Below, piece after piece: positions 47,740-58,664 of a DNA stretch of 64,000 nucleotides. The stretch is from Marthasterias glacialis. Taxonomy: Eukaryota; Echinodermata; Asteroidea; Forcipulatida; Asteriidae. The stretch's first letter is position 1. Each line of letters begins with the position of its first letter. Below the pieces are notes generated by a model, which saw nothing but the letters and a program-made list of their open reading frames with translations, was not told where the DNA came from and searched no databases. The stretch is taken from the NCBI GenBank assembly GCA_911728455.2, contig OU452225.1:25454495-25518494 (forward strand). The letters run 5' to 3'. The position numbers and the translations under genes were made by a program.

Positions 47740-47984
47740 TTAAGGTGAGACGGCCGCATCTCGTTGTGGAGGACGTGACTTCCATGACATCTTAAAGGGA
47801 AAGCACGCTACGATTGTTTACTTTATTTTGTTTTTGGAAGCTAAGACTTATTCCCACCTTGTGGTTTTTAATAAACACATCATACAACCGACTTGTGTAA
47901 AGTGCATCAAATCTAGCGGTTCCTGATTAGTGAAAATGATGAAAAACGGTTGATATTTGGCAGGAGTTTATGCACATTCATATC

Positions 47985-48292
47985 AGGTTTATTTCAATTC
48001 CAACAATCAAAACAAGCAAGGGTGATGGGTGGGGGATTCAAGTGCTATTTTCTTGACTTTGACATATGTCAGACATTTATCTGGAGGATTGGTACAGGTA
48101 TGAATTTTATAATCTTCTCTCTTTTCATTTCTTTCCACCTGACTGCTTCTGTTACTCCAGTATACTTGTATGAGTGTGTTGTTTTTATTTAGCCGTTGAG
48201 AAAGACTCTGCTAGGGCCAAAGCGTGAGGCCATTAACTTTTTTTTTTTTGGTTGAAATTTTATAATCTGAGAGATTTCTGATTGAAATTGTT
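47985..48292 (+). repeat. Dispersed repeat (GACAGT.TTTCAGAC family) split by an insertion
   Basis: GGCAATCAAAA-like CAACAATCAAAACAAGCAAG, TTCTTGACTTTGACATATG and CTGGAGGATTGGTACAGG lead into an insertion at 48116. The family resumes with ATAATCTGAGAGATTTCTGA and TTGAAATTG after 48255. Confidence 0.65.
48116..48255 (+). mobile_element. Retroposon tail inserted in an older repeat, 13-bp target duplication
   Basis: AATTTTATAATCT occurs at 48103-48115 and again, identically, at 48256-48268. The 140 bp between them match 9888-10020 (CTGACTGCTTCTGTTACTCC, GAGAAAGACTCTGCTAGGG, GTGAGGCCATTAA) and end in a T12-type tract. Variable-length direct repeats of this size indicate target-primed reverse transcription. 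Confidence 0.8.
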
Positions 48293-48309
48293 TAGCGGCT
48301 TTGTCCTTA

Positions 48310-48440
48310 CAGGTCTGATACTTCACAGAGGCGACGGAGGCAATTGCCTCCATGCCCCCTGGGCATTGCCTTGGTGCCCCTTGAACTGTTCCAGCAAATT
48401 GTCAATTCCCTCACATAGGGTACCCTTCACCGAGGCAGAG
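48310..48440 (+). repeat. Dispersed repeat with GGAGGCAATTGCC core, copy 3
   Basis: TGATACTTCACAGAGGCGAC, GGAGGCAATTGCCTCCATGC, GGGCATTGCCTTGGTGCCCC and TTGAACTGTTCCAGCAAATT match the 42790 copy on the other strand. Confidence 0.7.
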
Positions 48441-48648
48441 CTGCGTTGCCCACACAAGGGGTAGAACATCTGGCCTGCCTCGTCATGGTTAAGTTTGTAT
48501 CTGTTCTCAGGAAAAGTATCAATCTAAAGCAGTTTGCTTCATATTTTCCTATGTTGGCCATATTACATATTGATACAATTCCCACTTTTTATTCTGATCA
48601 ATCCCTATCTACATGTGTAAACAAAACTTTTGTTTGTCTTTCTTCTAG

Positions 48649-48733
48649 ACAGTTGTCAATCCTGTACTTGGTCTTTAAGCTGAAATGGCAGCGTGCCACT
48701 TTGGACGACGTGACTTCCACACCATCATTAATG
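48649..48733 (+). CDS. Candidate small exon with good acceptor and donor
   Basis: A pyrimidine-rich acceptor (TTGTCTTTCTTCTAG) precedes 85 bases that end at donor ATG|GTAAGC. Two readings are possible. One is a start-codon exon from ATG at 48685 (GAAATGG context; MAACHFGRRDFHTIIN plus one base) with a 36-base leader. The other is an internal exon in another frame (QLSILYLVFKLKWQRATLDD, then VTSTPSLM, 28 codons, ending phase 0). The paired splice sites are the main evidence. Protein unknown. It is on the same strand as 30945-31139. Confidence 0.35.
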
Positions 48734-49071
48734 GTAAGCAGACAAAGATGACGAGCGCAACGCCAGGTGCACACTTGACCTCTAAGTCTATATTGAAGAA
48801 TCTCTTTGTCGGCACTCTATCTTTATTACAATCAGATTGTATTTTTTTAAATCAGACTAAATCCTATTTTAGGGGGGGTTTCAACAAATATTAAAGGAAA
48901 GGTTGTGTTGTCTTAAAAAATAAATAATTTGCACATGAAAGAAAAAAGTATCTCTACACTAATTAGGATTTCAACGACACATTTTGGAGGCTTAATTCAT
49001 TCTTTGTATAGTGTGCTCTTTTCTCAGCGTCTTCGTTTCATTTCGCTGATTTCAAAATAGTAAACCAGGCG

Positions 49072-49202
49072 TTGATCACACAAAGAGCTAAGGTTAATCT
49101 TAAGATTATGTATCAATCTTCATTTTTAAGCAAAGTGTGATGTCACACTGCAAATCACCGTGGGGATAATAACTCATCTTGATACTCAGTGAAATCAGAC
49201 CC
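49072..49202 (-). mobile_element. Foldback MITE (TTTCACAAAG family), diverged
   Basis: On minus: GGGTCTGATTTCACTGAGTA, AGTGTGACATCACACTTTGC and CTTAGCTCTTTGTG correspond to 38324-38474 in order. Confidence 0.6.
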
Positions 49203-51003
49203 ACAACTCAAGTTTCACAGGTCTTCTGGCTCAGCATTTTACACTGGACCAGGAAAGATTTTCCAAGACCATCAACAATTTTGTTCCCTCTTATATTCAC
49301 TGAACCTTTCTAGGAGTCTTGGACTTGAAAAGCTTCAAGACGCAGTCTCGTCACCATTACCTGACAACTATTTCTGTGGCACAAAACGATCGTGTACGCA
49401 TACATAGTTTATGTACAACGCGTGCACCGGTCAAATGTGATCTTTCGTGGCACGAATTTGTTTGACGCGCGTTGACGAGCGGACATCTTTGAGTATCATT
49501 AAGCCAGTCCCCCAAAATGTGTTGGGAAAAGTACTAGATTGCCGGATTTCAGATGTTGGGTTACTTGCCAATGCGAAAATCACTACACTTTGGTCATAAT
49601 GTCCAGTGGGTATTTCAAGCCCTTTAAAGACCGGTTAAGTTTCTAATTTTTTTTTCCTTTTAAGAAGTATTTCTGACGATGGCCTAAAAAAGCTTGTTTC
49701 ACTCATCATCTTGGGAGAGATTACACAGCGATAAATGTTTGATAGCAAACTAGCTCAGTGAGCGGTGAGGGTAAATAAAGAAAGGCTGAAATGAGAGGGA
49801 TAAAAATCAACTATCAATTTAAGAAATGGAAGCGTTGGTGACTTTGTAAAGCCAACCCTGTGGGTGATGCTCTTAAATTGACGGGGAGGTTTTCAAGCCA
49901 TGATCTGAGGATGATAAATAATGGCACAAAGTTGCACGTCACTTATGATTGATTTAGATAAGATTATTCAGATAGAGGCCTTGATTAAATACAGTCCAAA
50001 GGTAACTTCTTGCGGAAATAAAACCAAACTGCCTCAATCAGTGCTGTTCCTAAACTTCTTCCTATGGTGGGAAGATGTATAGGCTGATTACGCTTCCTTA
50101 TAGTTTGACGGAAATGATAGCAATTTACCTCAATTTTAGACTCTTGGAGTGTAAAATGCTGCCCGAAGTCTACTTGTGTATTGTTGTATGTAGGAGGAGG
50201 AAAAAGAAAGCATGGAACCAATTTGGTTATCCTTAGCGGTATGCATTTACGTCTCAAGATTGAAACCATAAAGATCAGGGGTACTATAGACATAACCACC
50301 AATTTAAAAAGCAAAATAATATTTTTGATTTAGGACTGATTAGTGTTCAGCAAATAATAGAAGATGAAGAGAAATATTTGGTCTTGTAAAAAATATTTCT
50401 GGTCTGGTGAAGTATCTGAGCCTACAAGACCTGTGGTCCAGTAGAAATTTAGACCCTGACAGTAACAACAAGGTATCACAGCTAACTTTTTATCTAATGT
50501 TACAAAACAAACAAAATAAAACTACGAACGAAAACTACCAGCAAAACATACAACTAAAACTTAACAATCCAGCAAATTTTATTTGATATTTTTGGGGGTA
50601 AAAAGTATCACAGAGATCCTGGGCAGTGTTAATTGTTTTTTGTTGTTGTTTTTTTTTTTACAACTCCAAAATTTTAGATTATTTTTTTCCACCCAGGATC
50701 TCCACGAAGCAACTCCAACTAACTCTCCTGACAGAGTATTGGCAATTTATTGAATATTGAAATAATACTTTGACCAAAATACTTGCAATCTTCCACAGAA
50801 GATAAAGGAAGGGATACATAATTTGAAATAAACATTACCAGCAGACTGACATAATGTTGGTCTGGGTTAGGATCCCTACACAGGCATCTTCCGATGGGGT
50901 TTACTCTTTTTTGAGGAAAAAAAAGAAGTAACTTTCATGTCGGTAACTGACTAAGTAAACGATAAAAAGAAAGGAAAAGATGGAAGAAATGAGAGTTGCT
51001 TAC
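49203..51003. other. Unassigned stretch
   Basis: No supported genes or repeat families. It contains a T9-10 tract near 50650 and frames without splice support (49189-49407 plus, 49985-50314 minus). Confidence 0.4.
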
Positions 51004-51071
51004 AGCTGTGCCTTGAATCGGGCTCTCAGTATAGCCTGTTGCAAATCCAACGAGGGGCGATCGCAATCCAT
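51004..51071 (-). CDS. Candidate alternative first exon (22 codons, phase 2), unknown protein
   Basis: ATG at 51071 reads MDCDRPSLDLQQAILRARFK followed by AQ and two bases, ending at donor CT|GTAAGC. The QQAILRARFKAQ stretch looks like an amphipathic helix. The frame is open upstream for about 35 further codons without another ATG, so an internal exon is also possible. The phase matches the other minus-strand candidates at 41557 and 14329, which supports one transcription unit with alternative 5' exons. No family recognised. The opposite strand is open too. Confidence 0.4.
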
Positions 51072-51249
51072 GACATCGAATGTTGCACACGCAGGATACG
51101 AGACGCTCCTAATTCCCCTAATCTCACTAGCGCAAAAGACTTGGCGAAAAAAAGCAGCTCCAACTGCCTGCTACATCAAATCCTTATTCCTTTCCCGAAA
51201 AACAAACCAAGGCGTCGTAGCCGGAGACCCAAATTGTATTAGCCGGTAG

Positions 51250-52655
51250 CGAGCCTAAAAACCCAACGCTAGCAGACGCTAGAGCTATCTGGCTCACCAA
51301 GGTGTGTGTAATTTTATTACGTCAGTTGATGCCCCTATGTAATATCACTCATGGCTGAACATGCACAGTCAAAGACGACCAACCAGGGCCAGTACACAAC
51401 CCAGGGCCAATATCCAAGCCATGGACTTTGTGTCGAGTATTGATAAAAAACAGATGAGGTATTTTCTTAAGCTTTGTTATTAACCACCATTGGATGATAT
51501 TTCATGAAGTGGTCCCCGATATACTTATTCATTTTAAAGGGGCGCCCGGTGGAGTTTCTCCCCACGACCTGAGTACATATTTACGGTCAATATACATTGC
51601 ATGGGGCACAGTGACGTTTGGTGCGTTACACAGTAAATACGGAGGTTGGTTGCCGCTATGCATCATAGACTGGTAGAAGATGAGGTTACATGATTGCATA
51701 TTCATTGTGATGAATCTAAGGTGAATTAAGCCCAGCGAGAGCAACATGGAAGATTCCATTATGGCACCCAGGGGAGGTTACATGGACTAATTGTTTTTAC
51801 TGACAATCCTTACGGGATGAAGCCTACTTTAAGGAGAAAGTACGAACAATATATCTTTATTATTCTCTAGGTTTTCCAGAATATTATCGTCTTAGTGATA
51901 GATCAATTTCTTCCCTTTGCATCTTCTCCAACAAATTGTTAATCTTAAAGGTCTACTCACATTACACCTAATGCAGTTCTTGCTCTATTAACACACTTTC
52001 CAGTTTTCTTTTTGATGAAAGGCTCCCTCAATAATTTTTAAAAACCCTGTAAACGCTTTTCTAATTTTATTTTTCAAAAGATTTCTGGACAACACCTCAT
52101 CAAATCAAATCAAATCATGGATTCTCTAAATCAACATGTTGATTTAATCTCCAACAACCGCGCTGCGAATTTCCTGAAAATTTAATCCTTATACTTCCAA
52201 TGATTTTACATAATTCATTTATTTTTTTACAATTAAATCTTGGCATGATTTACGTTTTCATCTCTCACGCTCAAGAGCCACCACAGGGACATTTGGCACT
52301 CAGCGAGACCAACTCAGTCCACACACAGGGATTTTCAACGTGTGAAATAAATATCAGAAAAAAGTTCATTCCGCCAGCACAATATACTTTGCCTAGAGTA
52401 TGTCCTTAACTGACGGCAGATAGAATAAACAAACATTCCAGGGTCCTCTGCAGATGACACAAGGCTCGGTGATCAGCTAAATATTTGACTTATTCAAAAC
52501 AAATATTGAGATGATTAACAGGGAACCGTGCACAGTGAGAAGGAGATCTAGATGAAGATAATCTACACACAGTGAAGGGTGGTGAAAAAATCACCAATGG
52601 GGCATTGTACGTATTCGGAGTGTTAGCACCAAGAATCAATATTTATGAGGGGCAG
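51250..52655. other. Unassigned stretch
   Basis: No supported gene, RNA gene or recognised repeat. Confidence 0.4.
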
Positions 52656-52659
52656 CAAA

Positions 52660-52834
52660 AGACCTTTATCATGCTGCCACCATCTTGGTCATTTTCTCTG
52701 TATCCAACAACAATAATAGATGCTCATATTCATTGTACAAAAAGGAACCAGACTATTTGCCCTTCCAGCCTCGGTTTGGTTACATTGGGTTTGAACGGGA
52801 AAAAATCAAGATGGCCGCACCATGATAAAGGTCT
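52660..52834. mobile_element. Complete GGCCATCTTG-type MITE (175 bp)
   Basis: The left end AGACCTTTATCATGCTGCC with ACCATCTTGG is inverted at the right as AAGATGGCCGCACCATGATA with AAGGTCT (about 26 of 29). The interior has ACCAGACTATTTGCCCTTCC and AGCCTCGGTTTGGTTACATT. Fragments occur at 3755, 7545 and 26335. No clear target duplication. Confidence 0.75.
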
Positions 52835-54820
52835 GTTCCCCAAATCCTTCCCTCTGAATGATGGAAAATGTGAAGAGCTCAATATTTCAAATTTATAAAC
52901 ATAAAATAAAAGACCATGCTAGCCCGAATGCTATTGCTGATGAGTGGAATCCACCATGTAAATTTCACCTCCTTGATGTTTATGCACGATCTTTTCAACC
53001 CTCAACCAACCCACCTCCTGAGTCCTCTTTGGTTAATTGTTTACTCTAACCTCTTAACCGCATTTCCACATCAATGCATATAATTATTTCATAAACAACG
53101 AGGGATAGCTGATTAAAGAGAAGTTAACAGTAGATTAGAACCTTTGCTCTATGATTGGACACAGTCAACTGTACATTAATAGTCTCGGATAATTCACAGA
53201 GGCAATAGCAGACAGGCATTGTGAGTCCAGCCACACAACCGACATTATCTAGGAGATCAGAACAACTAACCCAAGACGTCTATGGGATTAAGCGAGGGAT
53301 GAGTGCATTATTGCCTCCACAGCCTTTGGGTTTCGACCTTGATGCTTCTTCCACAAATATTCCTGAAGAGAAATGGAAATGGCCTTGTGCCCTCACACAT
53401 CAAAGACAAATATTCTAGTCCAACACTATACAGTATTAGCGATTGTAGAAAGTGGGGAGGTGGGAAGGTTTGGCAACAAGCAACACTTGTTAAATGCTGA
53501 CTCTGTTCCTGAAAGATCTGACAGCGTTATTTGGACAAGCGACAACATCAATGAGAAATACTGTATACATCACATTGCTACGACACAAACCCCCATATCT
53601 TACTCCGTCACATGGATTGTACAAAATAAAAAACAATCTTAAAACTCAGAAGGAACTATCCTCTTAGTCTTGGGATGAAGCGCCATGAAGAATTAGGGTT
53701 ATATTTCGATTTGACATCGCCATTTACGGAAATGTACATGTTTGATCATAAGAAGAGCTGAGTCTTTCCATCCCTGGTAATGGCCAGTTTGCCTCTGTTA
53801 AGAAAATCTGAAAGCCAAGGGGGGCCAATGAAAAAAAAAAAGCTGACAAATCACATGCCTGCCATGAATATTATCTCAATATGTCCATTATCAGGACCCA
53901 ATAAAGAGACGGATTCACATTATAAAAGATGGGAAAATCCAGATGGAGCAGTGCAAGTCTTATTTTAATAAACTCTGGGAACCTAACAGTAAATTACACC
54001 AATTACTGCCCCCCCAGCTATCACATGATTTAAGATGAATGTATGAACTGCCCCTTCCTCGTATTCATACAAATAGGTTTAACAATTATTTTATCACACA
54101 TGGTGTCTTTTTAATTTACAAGTACTTTATTTTCTAAGGTCTTATATTTTTACTCTATATATGTGTCGATGTTTAAATTTTGTCTTCATTTTCCGAGAGT
54201 AATAAACCTTTTTGAAGTATTGCTTTTTAGTAGGACCTAGTTGTTTTTAAATTGTACATAAATCCAACCTGCGTGGTTGCCATTAAATTGCCTTTAACTT
54301 TACTACAGATAATGTAGAATGACATGCTTGTGCCACTGCCTTCGTTTTTTCAGTAGATTGATGTGTTTGGACCTGCATTATATTGCACCTAATTGAGTGT
54401 AAATAATGGCCCTGTCTGTGTAACTTAGTTAGTGTAATTGAATTTATTTTACAGATGTGTGCATGGGGCTGATTCTTGGGTGTAGGACATTAACGTTGAG
54501 TCGGTGCTGTGAACAGTTATAATGGTGTTCATTTGAATATTCACGCTTGTATTGGGGATACAGGAGTTGCTGTAGCATGGATCTGGAGGGTTGGGATTCA
54601 CTAAAGGTAACCACTTGTTGAGTAAGAATATAAGCTTCTCATTTCATCTTTTAACCCTTGAACTATTTCCCCTCTTGAGAAACTAGTCATTCTTGATTTG
54701 AGCCACTTTACTGAAATAAAGTCATCAAGATTAAAGAAAACAAAAGTAAAATTAAATTCCCTAAAACATGGAAGACAGTGAACAGAACAAGTCATTGTGT
54801 TCTTTTTCAAAACTTCTACT
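52835..54820. other. Unassigned stretch
   Basis: No supported gene or repeat. Several overlapping plus-strand frames at 53221-53642 lack splice or family support. Confidence 0.4.
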
Positions 54821-54824
54821 TCTA

Positions 54825-55215
54825 GTGGCCGAGTGGATAAGAACAATGGACTCAAACTCTGGTGTTTCTGATCAGCAGAGTGTGGGTTCGAGTCCCGGTC
54901 GTGACACTTGTGTCCTTAAGCAAGACACTTGACCATTATTGCTGCGCCCTTCGGATGGGACGTAAAGCTGTAGTGTGTTGTGTAATGAACGTAAAAGAAC
55001 TCAGTACACTTATCACAAAGAGAAGGTGTTCACCCCGGTGTTCCTGGTTTGATCGGCTGCAGATTGCACCACAGCACCTTGTTAACCGTTACATGGTGCT
55101 ATGTAAAGGAACAGGTCTCATACTTGAAAACGTATAACTCTGCATACCTTTCAGGAAAAAATACTGAGTGCTTTGAGACGCCCATCGGGCGTGATAAATC
55201 GCTATATAAGAACAA
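54825..55215 (+). mobile_element. SINE-B, near full length
   Basis: Box A from 54826 (TGGCCGAGTGGATAAG) and a perfect box B GGTTCGAGTCC (54885-54895). The class II tRNA-like variable arm is TCTGATCAGCAGA. The body has CCCTTCGGATGGGACGTAAA and GTAATGAACGTAAAAGAACT. The end is CTTTGAGACGCCCATCGGGC with GCTATATAAGAACAATCGAA. Best copy for defining the head. Confidence 0.9.
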
Positions 55216-55266
55216 TCGAATAAAGGATAAATGCTATGTCATAAGTAAATGCCAATGCATTTAGGG

Positions 55267-55432
55267 AGTAGGTACTTTACTCTCTTAAAATTGTTGATTG
55301 AAATTAACTCAATTCGATTGAAACTAGGGACAAACTGCAAAAGATTTGTCCCTGGCCTCTATCGAAAAGAGTGATTTTCAATCTAATTAGAGTGATTTTC
55401 AATCTGACTGTTTAAGAGAGTACTTACTGGTC
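55267..55432. mobile_element. Possible MITE with CTCTCTTAAA ends
   Basis: GTACTTTACTCTCTTAAA at the left and TTTAAGAGAGTACTTAC at the right are imperfect inverses. Inside are a smaller hairpin (AGGGACAAA / TTTGTCCCT) and a tandem AGAGTGATTTTCAATCT pair. No target duplication seen. Confidence 0.5.
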
Positions 55433-55589
55433 ACAGTGATGTGAGAAGACAAAATGGCCACCGAGTACTACATTCACAACCCACGGGGTCATCTCTTGTT
55501 TCAAATTTCAACCCCTGTATTTTCCATTAATGCGTATAAGTATCATAATGTAGCATGGTTTACATCACGTCCAAAGACAGAAAAAAAAC

Positions 55590-56065
55590 AGACGAGTGGA
55601 TAAGAGAGCAGACCAGAGTAAAAAGGACATCTTAGCAGCAGTTAAAAGTAGAAAATGGAACTGGACTGGACACATCGGACATAGAAAAGAGGGAAAGGTG
55701 GAGTACAAAAACAACATGCTGGACACCACTTGAGGGTAGGAGTACAGGAGGATGATAGCGCAAGGGATGGAGAGATGAGCTGCAACAGTTCTGGGGCAAT
55801 GTAAATTGGTATCATCTAGCAGCGGCCTAGCCACAAATTTCCAGTACCCCCCAACAGGTGCCCCCCCCCCCAAAAAAAAGTAGATACATGTATTTCATTA
55901 AAAAACATGGTACATGGGCCCCCCCTACTGAAAAGCAATGCCCCCTGTGCCCCCCTAGTGAAAAAATCCTGGCCACGCCTCTGCCATCTAGCTAGAAATG
56001 GAGACATTTGGCAACGTCATGCTGAGGTCTTCATCCTGTAGTGGATTAGCAACGGCTGAAAAAGC
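55590..56065 (+). mobile_element. LINE C-terminal remnant (RTE/BovB-like), split by a hAT MITE
   Basis: Fragments in two frames recall the conserved tail of RTE-class ORFs: REQTRVK, DILAAVKSRKWNWTGHIGHR, then WTPLEG and RWRDELQQFWGNVNWYHL, and after the insertion GDIWQRHAEVFIL and WISNG before a stop. There are at least two frameshifts and an internal stop, so it is dead. A T-rich tail follows near 56085-56100. The class is inferred from the W.W.GHI and W.P motifs. Confidence 0.65.
55820..55983. mobile_element. hAT-like MITE with 8-bp target duplication, inside the LINE
   Basis: Ends CAGCGGCCTAGCCAC and (inverse) CAGAGGCGTGGCCAG match at 11 of 15. Flanks TCATCTAG (55812-55819) and CCATCTAG (55984-55991) match at 7 of 8. 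The element is the reverse of 31462-31681 in its interior. Removing it with one flank copy lines up the LINE frame on both sides. Confidence 0.8.
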
Positions 56066-56612
56066 ATTGTAGCTTGCGAATTTGTTTGTTTGTTTTTTTT
56101 TGATTTACAGTAAATTTGATTAAAGCCCGGGCATATCATACTGAGATGCTATTAATACTGCCACAAAAAAACAACAATTACAAACGGCATTACGTGCTTC
56201 TGTCTTGAAGCTGGCAATTATTATGTCTATGTTGATGTCATGCAATGATGCACGTGCCTCGATTGATTGATAATAATCAATGCTTGAATAATCGCACTGC
56301 GGGGTGGACACATGTATGTTGTACTGAACCGCAGCAAATGCCAAGGTTTTGAGGAGTCTTAAATTCATAATGTTACAGCCCTAATTGCAATCTAAGGAAT
56401 ATCAATAAGAGATTATTACATGCGTCTCCCGCTTGGTTAAACAGAAAACGAAAAAACAGAAAATTCCCTTAATATTCCCAATAAATCTTATCGAAATTTC
56501 CATGGGAGTAACATTAAATGCTGACTTCATTTCTATTAGCTGTTCAAATGATCAGCTGCATTTTCTCTAACCCCTCCCCCCCCCCCTCCCACAGAAAAAC
56601 AAAAACAACAAC
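56066..56612. other. Unassigned stretch
   Basis: Nothing recognised except a C-run (near 56578-56586) and an AAC-rich tract just before the minisatellite. Confidence 0.4.
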
Positions 56613-56928
56613 AAAACCTCAAGACAATTTCTGAAGAATTGTTCAAAACCTCAAGACAATTTCTGAAGAATCGTTCAAAACCTCAAGACAATTTCTGTAG
56701 AATCGTTCAAAACCTCAAGACAATTTCTGTAGAATCGTTCAAAACCTCAAGACAATTTCTGTAGAATCGTTCAAAACCTCAAGACAATTTCTGTAGAATC
56801 GTTCAAAACCTCAAGACAATTTCTGTAGAATCGTTCAAAACCTCAAGACAATTTCTGTAGAATCGTTCAAAACCTCAAGACAATTTCTGTAGAATCGTTC
56901 AAAACCTCAAGACAATTTCTGTAGAATC
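56613..56928. repeat. 32-bp minisatellite, ~9.9 copies
   Basis: Perfectly spaced 32-bp units beginning AAAACCTCAAGACAATTTCT. The first two units have CTGAAGAA and the rest CTGTAGAA, and the first also has ATTGTTC for ATCGTTC. The last unit is truncated by four bases. Uniformity of units 3-10 suggests recent expansion from one variant. Confidence 0.97.
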
Positions 56929-57329
56929 AATTTTATGGAACAAACCTCTGTTACAACTGCAATTTCTCCATTATGTTCTCCCCACACTGCGCATCAACAC
57001 AAATGGAATAATTCATGAGAATATAATTGTTCTTGTGAAGGTAACAATATTTATGGGACTCCATGAGACATGTGAAAATGTGGAATCTTTAGAAAGGTCT
57101 TAAAGGACGACCTCAAGAATTAAAGGGGAGTGCGAGTTCAGAAAAGGACCTCAAGTTGAAGAACATGTAAGGCTAATTATAAGTTTGATATTTAAAAATA
57201 AAAAGTCACATCACCCTTAAGGTAGATCCCCCGTGCTGTCGATTCCCAGGTTACATCCATAGAGCTAGCTCTATGGTTGTATCGTATAATGGGGTGTGAT
57301 CCCTGGCTACACGGCAGTAACTGGTTGAA

Positions 57330-57500
57330 TGGCTTCTGACTGGCACCCCCCCCTCCCCGAACAAAGATATTGACAAAATAGGGAGACCGCCAACATTGTG
57401 GCTGGATAGCTCAGTTGGTAGAGCGTCGGTATGTATAGCCGGTGGTAGCAGGTTCAAATCCCGCTCCGGTCAATTTTCCTTTGTTCACCCCAAAATTAAG
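57330..57500 (+). repeat. Dispersed repeat carrying a tRNA-like core
   Basis: The flank before the tRNA-like core (GGCTTCTGACTGGC, CCGAACAAAGATATTGACA, GACCGCCAACATTG) and the flank after it (TTTTCCTTTGTTCACC) match those of the minus-strand copy at 33250-33400 (GGCTTTTGACTGG, CCAACATTG, TTTTCTTTGCTCACC). The repeat unit therefore extends on both sides of the tRNA-like part. Confidence 0.7.
57400..57472 (+). other. tRNA-like sequence within a repeat (pseudo-tRNA, anticodon GTA)
   Basis: 73 nt fold as a cloverleaf: acceptor GGCTGGA/TCCGGTC, D-arm GCTC/GAGC, anticodon arm TCGGT-ATGTATA-GCCGG (G-U pairs), T-arm GCAGG/CCCGC with an A-C mismatch. Box A is TAGCTCAGTTGG. Box B is GGTTCAAATCC. A Tyr anticodon without the intron usual in animal tRNA-Tyr, weak stems and conserved repeat flanks argue for a repeat-borne pseudo-tRNA. 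Confidence 0.6.
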
Positions 57501-57949
57501 CTAATCATAAGTGAAGCATGTCAACATCAACCCTTCACTCCTCATGTCGTCATAGCTGTAGCCACCGAAGCAATCAATCAAAATATAATATTGACCACTT
57601 ATTTAACCTTCTTATACAGAGTGACTGACCTCGAGGTTCTTTTCCAATCAAGCAAGCTCCTTTTGATTTTGATTTTCAAGTATGAGTATTGAGTATCACT
57701 GCTGTAAAGGATTCAAGTACTTGCACAAGCATAGCCAGTTATAGTTGAGTACATTTGAAATAAGACTTGAAGGTTTGCTTGGTGGGAATACAATAAGTAA
57801 GTCCGTCTCCTGACGACAAACAGAGTATACTGTCTGAAACGTTGAGGCCACCGGTTCCTTTCGGAACCGCATATACTCAAAAGAGATTTCAACCACATGG
57901 TGACACCGCAAATGCTTTCTTATTGAGTACATTGTCCTGACAACAGAAA

Positions 57950-57998
57950 TCAGTACAGTGATCCAGGAGTATTTCTGAAGCGGAAAAATGATCGTCCA
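57950..57998 (+). repeat. Short dispersed repeat, paired with 61088-61135
   Basis: TGATCCAGGAGTATTTCTGA and AGCGGAAAAATGATCGT recur on the minus strand at 61135-61088 (TGATCCAGTCTGAGTATTTC, AGCGGAAAAATGATCGT). Confidence 0.6.
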
Positions 57999-58499
57999 AT
58001 ATACAATTACATCTTAAAGTTGCCGTTTAGTACACTTTCAAGACTGTGCTTACAACAGACAATGATTTCTAATGTGTGAATACTAATTACAGCAGTACTT
58101 CAACATTTAATGGCCCAGTTGGTTATTTTTTCTTCAGTTTTCTTTTTATCAACTTGAGTAAGACAAGTTTAAAAATGATTAAAAAAATGGAACAAGTGTA
58201 CATTGGTACTCTAATATGAGGACAGATGCTGTACACTATATCGTCAGCTCAGGACTATAAGGTCATTAGTGCAGTTTGTATGAATTTCATCAAATTGCAT
58301 TTGCATATTTTGGAGCTCCTGGTAAGTGGAGCTTATTGATCAAGAGTGGTCTCCCAAGTAACTGGTTGGCAAAAAGAAACATTCCTTTTCTAAGAAAAAC
58401 ATTTATTTGTGGATTTTGATTTAGTTTTTCAAACTCATACGCATGTTTCCTTTAACGCCCTTTCGATCATTACAGATATGAAATTGCAATTAATAAATA

Positions 58500-58664
58500 C
58501 CTAGGACAGTTTGTGGATTCTGATTGGTCAAAACGTGATCACGTGGGGGTGTATTAACGGCGATATAAAGACCGGCTAACAAAACAAGAAAGTATCGCCG
58601 AGAAAGAAAAGTTACAAAATGGACAATTTTAGCCGTTTATTTCGTTAAAAAGGTATTTATTAAT
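58500..58664. repeat. Module preceding long hairpin 2
   Basis: CTGATTGGTCAAAACGTGAT and CACGTGGGGGTG (E-box CACGTG included) with GGCGATATAAAGACCGGC. The first part resembles 35570-35600, which also precedes a long hairpin. Confidence 0.5.
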
